6,866 bases of DNA from positions 1-6,866 of the forward strand of contig DPKY01000244.1 of assembly GCA_003542275.1 (NCBI GenBank), in the 5' to 3' direction. Shown piece by piece: positions 1 through 6,527 of the stretch. Under the pieces are notes generated by a model. That model saw nothing but the letters and a program-made list of their open reading frames with translations, searched no databases and was not told the origin of the DNA. A program made the translations under genes and the position numbers. Positions within the stretch are counted from its first letter, which is position 1, and every line of letters begins with the position of its first letter. The DNA comes from Methylococcaceae bacterium (GTDB lineage: Bacteria > Pseudomonadota > Gammaproteobacteria > Methylococcales > Methylomonadaceae).

Positions 1-2882
1 CCCGCGCCACGAATTTCTAAGTCATGCATGGCTAAGTGGAAACCTGCGCCAAGGTCTTCTAGCAATTGAATCGCATCTAAGCGTTTTTGCGCTTGTGGTG
101 TAATTTTGCGATTAGGGTCGGTGAGCAAATAAGCATAGGCTTGGTGATGTGAGCGACCGACACGACCGCGAAGTTGATGGAGCTGTGCCAAGCCAAACAT
201 ATCGGCACGATTCATGATGATGGTGTTGGCAGTCGGTACGTCGATGCCCGTTTCAATAATCGTGGTGCAAAGGAGCAAGTTAGAGCGTTGATGGTAAAAA
301 TCACGCATCACTTGTTCTAGTTCACGTTCACGCAATTGACCATGCGCAATGCTGATACGGGCTTCTGGCAAGATGCGTTCGAGTTTTTCACGCATCACAT
401 GAATGGTGTCGACCTCATTGTGCAAGAAATACACTTGGCCGCCACGCTTAAATTCACGCATAGCCGCTTCACGGATAATGCCTTCAGAATAATCGGTGGC
501 AAAGGTTTTGATGGCTAAACGCTTTTGTGGCGGCGTAGAAATCACGCTAAATTCGCGCAAGCCTTCCATTGCCATGCTCAATGTGCGTGGAATCGGCGTA
601 GCGGTTAGCGTGAGCACATCCACTTCGGCCCGTAGCGCTTTGAGTTGCTCTTTTTGGCGCACGCCAAAACGGTGTTCTTCATCAATAATGACTAGACCGA
701 GGTTTTTGTATTTCAATCCGTCGCTGAGTAATTTATGCGTGCCAATTAAAATATCCACTTTGCCTTGCTCAAGTTGCTGAGCAATGTCTTTTTGCTGTTT
801 TGCTGTCACAAAACGTGACATCAATTCCACTTTAACGGGCCAATCTGCAAAACGGTCACAAAAATTCGCGTGATGCTGTTGGGCAAGTAGCGTCGTGGGG
901 ACTAAAACGGCCACTTGTTTTCCTGTCTGCACCGCTAAAAACGCGGCACGCATGGCCACTTCGGTTTTCCCAAAACCAACGTCACCGCAAATGACGCGAT
1001 CCATAGGCTTGCTTTGATTAAAATCCGCGATAATGTCTTCAATGGCTTTCGCTTGGTCGGGCGTTTCTTCAAAACGAAAGCCTTGCGCAAACGCGTAATA
1101 CTCTTCTGCATTCATACGCTCAAATAAAGGAGCGCTAGACTGGGCGTGCATAGCGCGTTTGGCTTGAATGTCGAGCAGTTCTGCGGCCACGTCATAAATA
1201 CGGGCAATGGCTTTTTGCTTGGCTTTGCGCCATTGGTCTGAACCGAGTTTGTGCAAAGGTGCGTTTTCTGGACTCATGCCAGTGTAGCGGCTAATCACGT
1301 GTAGCGAAGCAACGGGCACATACAATTTGTCATCATTGGCGTAAATAAGCGTTAAAAATTCACCGCTCACCTCACCAATATCGAGCGTTTGCAGGCCCAA
1401 ATAACGCCCAACGCCATGTTCGCTGTGCACAACAGGGGCACCAATGGTGAGTTCATTCAAATTTGCAACCAGTGTTTCAAGTTGCCGCGTAGAGGCTTTG
1501 CGGCGTCTGCGTTGTTGCGCTTTTTCACCGGAGAGCTGATTTTCCGTAATGATGGCCAGTTGGGGCGTATTTAAAAGTAAACCAACATCAAGAGAGGCCA
1601 CGCTGATGCAGTATTGATGTTCACTTGTTAAAAAATCTTGCCAATTGTCCACCTGCTTTGGATAAATGGATTCACGTTTGAGGGTTTGCAGTAAGGCTTC
1701 ACGATGCCCTGCGGTTTCGGCAATAAATAAAATTCTGCCAGAAAAGGTCTGTACAAATTGCGCTAAGGCAGCAGCAGGCCTTTTTAGGTGAGTATTGAAG
1801 CTAATATTGGGCAGAACAGCGCAGCCATGTGCTGGAGCGCTGTTGAGTGCATTGTCTAAGCCGATTTGATGATATTTTTTGGCGTGAGCGGTGACTTCTT
1901 GCGGTGATAAAAAAAGTTTTTCAGGCGCTAATGCAGGTCGCTCAAGGTCATGTTCACGCAGTGTAAAACGTGTTTGAACCGCTTGATAAAAGGCATCAGC
2001 GGCCTCGCTGACTTGCGTGGTGCTGATAAAAAGGGCGGATTTTGGGAGATAATCAAAAAGTGTTGCCGTGTGATCGGTGAAAAACGGCAGGTAATATTCC
2101 ACACCGTTTGCCGCAATGCCTTGCGTCACATCGTGATAAAACGTGCCTTGCGTTTGTGGAAAATGCGTTTGAAAATTTGCTTGAAATTGTGCAATCGCGG
2201 CGCGGTCAAACGGAAATTCACGCACGGGTAACAGCGTGACGCACTCGATATTTTCTTCAACAGCAAAAGCGCGTTGACTCTCAACGTCAAACGCGCGTAG
2301 CGCCACGAGTTGATGCTGTTGAATGTCAAGGCGAAGCGGTACACGGCTGCCCATAGGAAAAATATCGACAATATGCCCATGCAGCGCAAATTCACCGTGT
2401 GTGAACACTTGTTTGACGCATTCATAGCCGCGTTGCGTAAGTTGACCGGCAATATCGCCTACGTTATCACCGCGTGAGAGCACCAATTTTTGCTCGGCTA
2501 AATACGCTAATGGTGTCAAGCGGTGCATGAGTGTATTCACGGACACAATTAACGCGCCACTTTCCAGCGTGGGGAGCGTGGTTAACGTTTGCAGACGTTC
2601 AGAGACAATTTCAGGCAGTGGCGAGAAAACATCATAAGGCAGTGTTTCCCAGTCGGGGAAATGCAAAATAGGTTGTGCATGAGGGAGGAAAAATGCCAAT
2701 TCATGTTCTAAGCGCAGCGCACTGTGTGCATCGGGCGTGACAATCACAAATAAACGCGGATGCGCTTTGATGGCATTGGCTAGAGCGAGCGCCCAAGCGC
2801 AGCCTGTCAGCTGTGACCAGTTGACTACCGGTTGTGTGCGTGTTGGAAAGGGTAAGTCAAAACATGAATTTAGCATAAACAT
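1..2882 (-). CDS. mfd: Transcription-repair coupling factor Mfd, 3'-truncated by the window edge
   Basis: Mfd is a cytoplasmic ATP-driven DNA translocase. It pushes stalled RNA polymerase off DNA lesions and recruits UvrA for nucleotide excision repair. I translated the minus strand by hand: 960 codons are open and run off the left edge within the EIRGAG motif. E. coli Mfd has about 1148 residues, so roughly the last 190 (end of the TRG region and domain D7) are missing. Visible parts in order: UvrB-like N-terminal module (WETLPYDVFSP, then NTLMHR, then FDVESQRAF), the RNA-polymerase-interacting domain around residues 475-550 (HGVGRY near 490, then KLYVPVASLHVISRY), and the helicase core. The core has Walker A GDVGFGKTE at 633-641, DEEH at 734-737, TATP at 760-763, and QLHQLRGRVGRS near 900. 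The start ATG at 2882 is the first possible one: an in-frame TGA lies at 2897-2895. It has no clear Shine-Dalgarno; ATG 2876 is the alternative. The gene is divergent from serC. Confidence 0.97.
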   Translation of the reverse strand, partial: MFMLNSCFDLPFPTRTQPVVNWSQLTGCAWALALANAIKAHPRLFVIVTPDAHSALRLEHELAFFLPHAQPILHFPDWETLPYDVFSPLPEIVSERLQTLTTLPTLESGALIVSVNTLMHRLTPLAYLAEQKLVLSRGDNVGDIAGQLTQRGYECVKQVFTHGEFALHGHIVDIFPMGSRVPLRLDIQQHQLVALRAFDVESQRAFAVEENIECVTLLPVREFPFDRAAIAQFQANFQTHFPQTQGTFYHDVTQGIAANGVEYYLPFFTDHTATLFDYLPKSALFISTTQVSEAADAFYQAVQTRFTLREHDLERPALAPEKLFLSPQEVTAHAKKYHQIGLDNALNSAPAHGCAVLPNISFNTHLKRPAAALAQFVQTFSGRILFIAETAGHREALLQTLKRESIYPKQVDNWQDFLTSEHQYCISVASLDVGLLLNTPQLAIITENQLSGEKAQQRRRRKASTRQLETLVANLNELTIGAPVVHSEHGVGRYLGLQTLDIGEVSGEFLTLIYANDDKLYVPVASLHVISRYTGMSPENAPLHKLGSDQWRKAKQKAIARIYDVAAELLDIQAKRAMHAQSSAPLFERMNAEEYYAFAQGFRFEETPDQAKAIEDIIADFNQSKPMDRVICGDVGFGKTEVAMRAAFLAVQTGKQVAVLVPTTLLAQQHHANFCDRFADWPVKVELMSRFVTAKQQKDIAQQLEQGKVDILIGTHKLLSDGLKYKNLGLVIIDEEHRFGVRQKEQLKALRAEVDVLTLTATPIPRTLSMAMEGLREFSVISTPPQKRLAIKTFATDYSEGIIREAAMREFKRGGQVYFLHNEVDTIHVMREKLERILPEARISIAHGQLRERELEQVMRDFYHQRSNLLLCTTIIETGIDVPTANTIIMNRADMFGLAQLHQLRGRVGRSHHQAYAYLLTDPNRKITPQAQKRLDAIQLLEDLGAGFHLAMHDLEIRGA

Positions 2883-2919
2883 CGAATAAAAAAATCAGTG
2901 GCGATAAAAGAAGCAGTTC

Positions 2920-2931
2920 ATAACGCGTTAT
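2920..2931. repeat. 12-bp perfect palindrome in the mfd-serC intergenic region
   Basis: ATAACGCGTTAT is an uninterrupted perfect palindrome upstream of serC and within the presumed 5' leader or promoter of mfd. It could be a small operator half, or chance in AT-rich spacer. I do not recognise it as a known regulator's site; it does not resemble the E. coli PurR consensus well enough to call one. Confidence 0.3.
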
Positions 2932-2955
2932 TTTAAACTGAATTACGTTGTGCGT

Positions 2956-2963
2956 ATTATAAT
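2956..2963. promoter_or_regulatory. Putative bidirectional -10 element between mfd and serC
   Basis: The octamer ATTATAAT is its own reverse complement, so it carries a perfect TATAAT on the plus strand (2958-2963, towards serC) and on the minus strand (2961-2956, towards mfd). It sits 42 nt before the serC ATG and 73 nt before the mfd ATG. No good TTGACA-like -35 box stands at the right spacing on either strand, so the promoter call rests mostly on the -10 and the divergent context. The octamer is flanked by TGCGT (2951-2955) and ACGCA (2966-2970), an inverted pair that could be part of an operator. A second minus-strand candidate for mfd is TAAAAT at 2935-2930. Confidence 0.45.
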
Positions 2964-3004
2964 GCACGCATTATTTAACAAAATGGAGAAGGAGCTTTTT
3001 GCGT

Positions 3005-4084
3005 ATGGCGCGTGTGTATAATTTTAGTGCTGGGCCTTCTATGCTACCTCAAGCGGTATTAGAGCAAGCACAAAGTGAGTTACTTGATTTTCAAGGCAGT
3101 GGTATGTCTGTGATGGAAATGAGTCATCGGGGGCGCTATTTTTCAGAGATTGCTCAGGCGTTAGAGCAAGATTTACGCGATATTATGCGTATTCCCACAA
3201 ATTATAGGATGTTATTTTTACAAGGCGGTGCTTCTGCGCAATTTTCATTTATCCCGCAAAATCTTTTAGGTGAGAAAACCACTGCGTGTTATGTCAACAC
3301 GGGCGCATGGTCACAAAAAGCCATGCAAGATGCGCAACATTATTGCGAGGTTGTCGTCAGTGCGAGCGCTGAAGAGATGAATTTTACGTGTATTCCCCAT
3401 TCCTCACTCTGGCATATTGACCCCAACGCCGCATATTTACATTACACCTCAAATGAAACCATTCACGGCGTAGAATTTAACGCTGTGCCTGATGCGCAGG
3501 GTTTACCGCTGGTATGTGATATGTCGTCTAATATCCTTTCTCGTCATATTGACGTGGCGGATTTTGGTTTGATTTATGCGGGGAGTCAAAAAAATATGGG
3601 GCCAGCGGGCGTGACATTGGTCATTGTGCGTGAGGATTTACTGGGAAAATGCGCCAATACTGTCCCCGCGCTGTTTAATTATAGCGAACAAGTGAAAAAT
3701 CAGTCGATGCTCAATACCCCCAATACGTATAGTTGGTATTTGATGGGGCTTGTGTTGAAGTGGGTGCAAGCACAAGGCGGCATTGAGGCGCTTGAACAAC
3801 GCAATATTGCCAAGGCGGCAACCTTGTACGAGGCGATTGATGCGTCAAGTTTGTATCATAATCCGGTGGATAAAACGTGTCGTTCACGCATGAATGTGCC
3901 GTTTGTTTTGGTGGATGAAACACTCGACAGCCTTTTTTTAAAAGAAGCACAGGCAAATGGTTTGCAAGAATTAAAAGGTCATCGCATGGTTGGGGGAATG
4001 CGGGCGAGTATTTATAACGCGATGCCTGAAAGTGGCATTGAGGCGTTAATTCATTTTATGCAAGAATTTGAACGGACACATTAA
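3005..4084 (+). CDS. serC: Phosphoserine aminotransferase (3-phosphohydroxypyruvate:glutamate)
   Basis: SerC is a cytoplasmic PLP enzyme that transfers the amino group of glutamate to 3-phosphohydroxypyruvate, giving phosphoserine in serine synthesis. In many Proteobacteria it also acts in the DXP-dependent pyridoxal phosphate route. The 359-aa product matches E. coli SerC (362 aa) end to end from the N-terminal YNFSAGPSMLP to RSRMNVPF and the C-terminal KGHRMVGGMRASIYNAMP. The PLP Schiff-base lysine is K196 in GSQKNMGPAG. W102, which stacks on the cofactor in the E. coli enzyme, is present, as are SNETIHG (T152) and D172. The usual GGGRGQF phosphate loop reads GGASAQF here, with A76-S77 where E. 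coli has G76-R77. I chose ATG 3005 because it gives the family N-terminus MARVYNFSAGP and follows AAGGAG (2989-2994) by 10 nt. TTG 2999, two codons upstream, is possible but has only 4 nt of spacing. It is first in a probable serC-purD operon. Confidence 0.96.
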   Translation: MARVYNFSAGPSMLPQAVLEQAQSELLDFQGSGMSVMEMSHRGRYFSEIAQALEQDLRDIMRIPTNYRMLFLQGGASAQFSFIPQNLLGEKTTACYVNTGAWSQKAMQDAQHYCEVVVSASAEEMNFTCIPHSSLWHIDPNAAYLHYTSNETIHGVEFNAVPDAQGLPLVCDMSSNILSRHIDVADFGLIYAGSQKNMGPAGVTLVIVREDLLGKCANTVPALFNYSEQVKNQSMLNTPNTYSWYLMGLVLKWVQAQGGIEALEQRNIAKAATLYEAIDASSLYHNPVDKTCRSRMNVPFVLVDETLDSLFLKEAQANGLQELKGHRMVGGMRASIYNAMPESGIEALIHFMQEFERTH

Positions 4085-4119
4085 CCGTCAATAATGGCGA
4101 TGATAAAAAAACAGGAAAA

Positions 4120-4133
4120 GGTTAAAGGTTAAA
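4120..4133 (+). repeat. Tandem GGTTAAA heptamer at the purD ribosome-binding site
   Basis: Two adjacent copies of GGTTAAA (4120-4126 and 4127-4133) lie just before the purD ATG at 4137. Together with the preceding A-run they give two AAGG cores (4118-4121 and 4125-4128). The second is 8 nt from the start and is the likely, modest Shine-Dalgarno. A 12-codon ORF (ATG 4094 to TAA 4132) fills the serC-purD gap and ends 4 nt before purD, but it shows nothing typical of a leader peptide. Confidence 0.4.
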
Positions 4134-4136
4134 AGA

Positions 4137-5414
4137 ATGAAAGTGTTAATTGTGGGCAGTGGTGGACGTGAGCACGCGTTGGCGTGGAAGGTCAAACAAT
4201 CGTCAAAAGTGAGTCACGTGTTTGTCGCGCCCGGTAATGCCGGCACGGCGCTGGAAGCGGGCATGGAAAATGTGGCGCTTGCGGTGGAAAATATTGAGGG
4301 TTTGCTGCAATTTGCCCAGCAACAAGGTATTGAATTGACCATTATTGGCCCTGAAGTACCGCTTGTTTTGGGTATTGTCGATAAATTTGAGACGGCGGGG
4401 CTTGCGTGTTTTGGCGCGAGTGCGTATACCTCACAGCTAGAAGGTTCTAAATCGTTTTGTAAAGATTTTATGATTCGCCACGGTATTCCAACGGCAGCTT
4501 ATGAAAGTTTCACACAGGTTGACGCGGCGATTGCGTATATTGAAAAGCACGGCGCCCCGATTGTTGTTAAAGCGGATGGGTTAGCGGCAGGGAAGGGTGT
4601 GATTGTGGCGCAAACAAACGAAGAGGCCATTGCGGCAGTTAAGGATATGCTTGCAGGCAACGCGTTTGGTGATGCGGGGCATCGCGTGGTGATTGAAGAA
4701 TTTTTAATCGGGGAGGAAGCGAGTTTTATCGTCATTGCTGATGGTAAAAACGCGTTGCCCATGGCAACCTCTCAAGACCATAAAGCCCGTGATAATGGCG
4801 ATTTAGGCCCCAATACAGGTGGCATGGGGGCCTATTCGCCCGCACCTGTGGTGACACAAGCTATTCATGAAAAAGTAATGCGTGAGGTCATTGCACCAAC
4901 GCTCAACGGTATGGCCAGTGAAGGGCACCCTTACAGGGGATTTTTATATGCAGGCTTGATGATTTCACCAAGCGGTGACGTTAAAGTGCTTGAATACAAC
5001 TGTCGTTTCGGTGACCCTGAAACGCAACCGATTATGATGCGTTTGCAAAGCGATTTAGTCGATTTATGTCAAGCTGCGCTGGCGGGCGAATTGGATAAAA
5101 CCACCACGCAATGGGATGCACGCCCAGCGCTCGGGGTTGTGCTCGCTGCGGGTGGCTATCCAGACAGTTATGCAAAAGGGCAAATTATTTCAGGTTTACC
5201 CACACAGGATAGCGTGGACACTAAAGTATTTCATGCTGGCACGGCGCAAATTGGTGATGATGTGGTGACAAATGGCGGGCGGGTGCTGTGTGCGTGTGCG
5301 CTAGGGGATTCTATTGAAGCGGCCCAAGCAAAAGCCTATCAACTTGCGAATTCTATTCAATGGAATGGCATTTATTACCGCACCGATATTGGTTTTAAAG
5401 CCATACGCAAGTAA
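4137..5414 (+). CDS. purD: Phosphoribosylamine-glycine ligase (GAR synthetase)
   Basis: PurD joins glycine to 5-phosphoribosylamine using ATP, giving glycinamide ribonucleotide, the second step of de novo purine synthesis in the cytoplasm. The 425-aa product is close to E. coli PurD (429 aa) and looks complete. The N-terminal domain has GSGGREHALAWK (7-18), PGNAGT (32-37) and GPEVPL (71-76). The ATP-grasp domain follows: LEGSK (101-105), VVKADGLAAGKGV (143-155), EEFLIGEEAS (187-196), then DHKARDNGDLGPNTGGMGAY (214-233). LEYNCRFGDPETQ (285-297) carries the probable metal ligands E286 and N288. The C-terminal domain has VLAAGGYP (335-342) and TNGGRVL (378-384). ATG 4137 begins exactly at the family's MKVLIVGSGG. 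It lies 52 nt after serC with no terminator between, so co-transcription is likely. Glycine, which comes from the serine made through SerC, is a PurD substrate. It is not beside purH, unlike the E. coli purHD operon. Confidence 0.97.
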   Translation: MKVLIVGSGGREHALAWKVKQSSKVSHVFVAPGNAGTALEAGMENVALAVENIEGLLQFAQQQGIELTIIGPEVPLVLGIVDKFETAGLACFGASAYTSQLEGSKSFCKDFMIRHGIPTAAYESFTQVDAAIAYIEKHGAPIVVKADGLAAGKGVIVAQTNEEAIAAVKDMLAGNAFGDAGHRVVIEEFLIGEEASFIVIADGKNALPMATSQDHKARDNGDLGPNTGGMGAYSPAPVVTQAIHEKVMREVIAPTLNGMASEGHPYRGFLYAGLMISPSGDVKVLEYNCRFGDPETQPIMMRLQSDLVDLCQAALAGELDKTTTQWDARPALGVVLAAGGYPDSYAKGQIISGLPTQDSVDTKVFHAGTAQIGDDVVTNGGRVLCACALGDSIEAAQAKAYQLANSIQWNGIYYRTDIGFKAIRK

Positions 5415-5439
5415 ATCGCTTCACCTTTTATCACAAAAC

Positions 5440-5481
5440 ATTGCGTAAAACAGAAGCCATGTGGTGTTTTACGCAATTTTT
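5440..5481. terminator. Rho-independent terminator after purD, possibly bidirectional
   Basis: A perfect 13-bp inverted repeat pairs 5440-5452 (ATTGCGTAAAACA) with 5465-5477 (TGTTTTACGCAAT) around a 12-nt loop. On the plus strand the stem runs directly into a T tract (5477-5481), 25 nt after the purD stop. On the minus strand the stem is followed by GTTTTGTG, a weaker T tract, so it may also end the minus-strand gene that stops at 5495. The stem is long but AT-rich. Confidence 0.85.
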
Positions 5482-5494
5482 ACCGGTGACGGCG

Positions 5495-5908
5495 TTATTG
5501 AATCCGAAAATGAGGCCGATCGTATTGTCTATTGCCTGATGTGTCAGTTGGTATAATTTTATCCCCCTCTAGCTTGTAGTGTTGCCCATCATAGCGCCGA
5601 TTACCTGATGAATCGGTTTCATAAACTTGCCCATTATTTGTTATTGTCCGTGAGGGGAGATTGTACAAGCGATTTCCTGATGAATCTGTGGGCAGAATGC
5701 GGTCACCCTCAATGCGAAAATGTTGTCCGCTATATTTGTGATTACCGCTAGAATCCGTTTCGTAAATACGGCCATTGTCTGTGATGGTATAAGAGGGTTT
5801 GTCGTATTGACGATTACCGCTTGAATCGGTTTGAAAAATACGACGGTCGGCGGCTTGTGTTGTCAATGACAGTAACATCATTATTGATATGAAAAAGAGA
5901 GATTTCAT
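5495..5908 (-). CDS. Secreted protein of five TDSSGNR-type tandem repeats, function unknown
   Basis: I do not recognise a named family. The 137-aa product begins with a typical Sec signal peptide: MKS, a hydrophobic stretch (4-15), then TTQA with likely cleavage after A19 or A20. No lipobox cysteine is present and the mature part has no cysteine or further membrane segment, so it should be soluble in the periplasm or exported. All of the mature part from residue 23 is five repeats of 21-24 residues, each centred on TD(S/T)SGN(R/H)xY followed by a short strand-like (Y/F)xI(x)3-4G segment. The start ATG at 5908 follows AGGA (5919-5916) by 7 nt. It lies 29 nt after the zinc-ribbon/DUF805 gene on the same strand, so the two are probably co-transcribed. 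The spaced Asp/Asn/Ser/Gly turns could form a beta-type repeat surface or bind ions; that is inference only. Confidence 0.85.
   Translation of the reverse strand: MKSLFFISIMMLLSLTTQAADRRIFQTDSSGNRQYDKPSYTITDNGRIYETDSSGNHKYSGQHFRIEGDRILPTDSSGNRLYNLPSRTITNNGQVYETDSSGNRRYDGQHYKLEGDKIIPTDTSGNRQYDRPHFRIQ
5498..5842 (-). repeat. In-frame tandem repeat array, about 70-nt units in a 141-nt dimer
   Basis: The array encodes residues 23-137 of the secreted protein. Units have 24, 23, 24, 23 and 21 residues. Odd units 1 and 3 share a P-S-x-T-I-T-(D/N)-N-G tail and even units 2 and 4 share G-Q-H-(F/Y)-(R/K)-(I/L)-E-G-D. This gives a higher-order 47-aa (141-nt) repeat: 5842-5702, then 5701-5561, then a terminal unit at 5560-5498. 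Unit 5 is a hybrid: it keeps the IP-type N-flank of odd unit 3 but ends in PHFRIQ. The TDSSGNR core is nearly invariant while flanks differ, and codons differ between copies, so the array is not a recent perfect duplication. Confidence 0.9.
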
Positions 5909-5937
5909 TGTGTTGTCCTGGCTAATTTTTTAAAGTA

Positions 5938-6405
5938 TTAGATACGTTTTGCAGGTGCGCCGTATTGATTGTGCTGTGGGTTTGTGTCAAGTAACGTGAA
6001 AATAAAAGGGATAATAGGGATCCAAAGCCACCAGCCGCTATGATTGGTATCATGAAGTCGCCTCACACCAACGGAGATAGAAGGTATTAAAATCGCAATC
6101 GAATAAATGCCTGAAAATAATCCCATGCCCGATTCATCGTTAAATAAACCTAATAGGCTATCGATAATGCCAAGTCCAATGCTAATAAGTAAACTGCACA
6201 GCAAAAAATACCAATATTCTTTACGTCGTGCACGACCTTGAAATGTTGCATATTTTGTTAAGGCGCAAACATACCAATCAAACATGGATTTGGTTTCGTC
6301 TTGTGTTAAAACGTGAAAATTTCCTTGTGGCGCACCACAGTGCGGACAAAAGGGGGCGCTTTCGTGAATCGTTTGAGCGCATTCGTGACAAATAATCATA
6401 ACCAT
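5938..6405 (-). CDS. Zinc-ribbon plus DUF805 inner-membrane protein
   Basis: This 155-aa protein has two parts. Residues 1-30 form a zinc ribbon with two CxxC knuckles, C6-H-E-C9 and C20-P-H-C23. Residues 41-155 are a DUF805 domain as in E. coli YhaH and YhaI: FQGRARRKEYW (55-65), a membrane segment at about 66-88, another at about 95-114, RRLHDTNHSGWW (115-126) and a third segment at about 125-140, ending with the YGAP tail. It should sit in the inner membrane with the ribbon probably cytoplasmic. The family's biochemical role is not known. The ATG at 6405 follows AGGT (6415-6412) by 6 nt, while ATG 6399 would be spaced 12 nt, so 6405 is preferred. It is 122 nt downstream of the 96-aa gene and 29 nt upstream of the repeat-protein gene, all on one strand. 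Confidence in domain identity is high; its job is unknown. Confidence 0.92.
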   Translation of the reverse strand: MVMIICHECAQTIHESAPFCPHCGAPQGNFHVLTQDETKSMFDWYVCALTKYATFQGRARRKEYWYFLLCSLLISIGLGIIDSLLGLFNDESGMGLFSGIYSIAILIPSISVGVRRLHDTNHSGWWLWIPIIPFIFTLLDTNPQHNQYGAPAKRI

Positions 6406-6436
6406 AAATCTACCTACTCTGCTTTGTCGAAAATAT

Positions 6437-6452
6437 CCCCATTTTTTTGGGG
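6437..6452. repeat. Small hairpin in the leader of the DUF805 gene
   Basis: CCCCA (6437-6441) and TGGGG (6448-6452) pair around a six-T loop. It is nested inside a second inverted pair, CTACTCT (6414-6420) with AGAGTAG (6461-6467). On the minus strand this lies in the region upstream of the DUF805 start. It lacks a following T tract, so it is not a good terminator; it could affect leader folding or be an operator. Confidence 0.35.
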
Positions 6453-6465
6453 CCTTGAAGAGAGT

Positions 6466-6471
6466 AGTATA
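6466..6471 (-). promoter_or_regulatory. Possible -10 box for the DUF805/repeat-protein pair
   Basis: On the minus strand TATACT matches TATAAT at five of six positions, about 60 nt before the DUF805 ATG. An ATGACA -35-like hexamer lies upstream but at a 21-nt spacing, too long for a standard sigma-70 promoter. A weak prediction based on the 122-nt gap and the absence of a terminator after the upstream gene. Confidence 0.25.
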
Positions 6472-6527
6472 GGGGAGGGATACGACAGGTTATGTCATTT
6501 TATGGAAATAAAAAATTGAGTTTAATA

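Noticed and set aside
336..780. Overlapping plus-strand ORFs of 60 and 94 codons
   Set aside because: They lie opposite the mfd helicase domain, whose minus-strand frame encodes strongly conserved motifs; the plus-strand products have no recognisable domain.
1928..2452. ORFs of 62 and 108 codons on the minus strand and 93 codons on the plus strand
   Set aside because: They are other-frame shadows of mfd. The mfd frame is open throughout and matches the family.
1..2882. Possible mfd pseudogene because no full-length ORF is visible
   Set aside because: The frame is uninterrupted from ATG 2882 to the window edge with all motifs intact; it is cut only by the window.
2920..2931. PurR-type operator upstream of serC-purD
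   Set aside because: The palindrome ATAACGCGTTAT is symmetric and contains CG at its centre, but does not fit the 16-bp PurR consensus as I know it.
3711..3956. 81-codon minus-strand ORF inside serC
   Set aside because: It lies opposite the conserved SerC C-terminal region and has no plausible start context or similarity.
4499..4762. 87-codon minus-strand ORF inside purD
   Set aside because: It is a shadow of the ATP-grasp domain coding sequence; its Ala/Ser/Pro-rich composition is typical of an antisense frame.
5498..5842. CRISPR-like array
   Set aside because: The regular spacing comes from an in-frame protein repeat: units abut with no unique spacers, and the conserved part is a coding motif with codon differences between copies.
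6313..6519. 68-codon plus-strand ORF
   Set aside because: It overlaps the zinc-ribbon coding region and its leader on the opposite strand; the protein shows no domain and no ribosome-binding site stands out.
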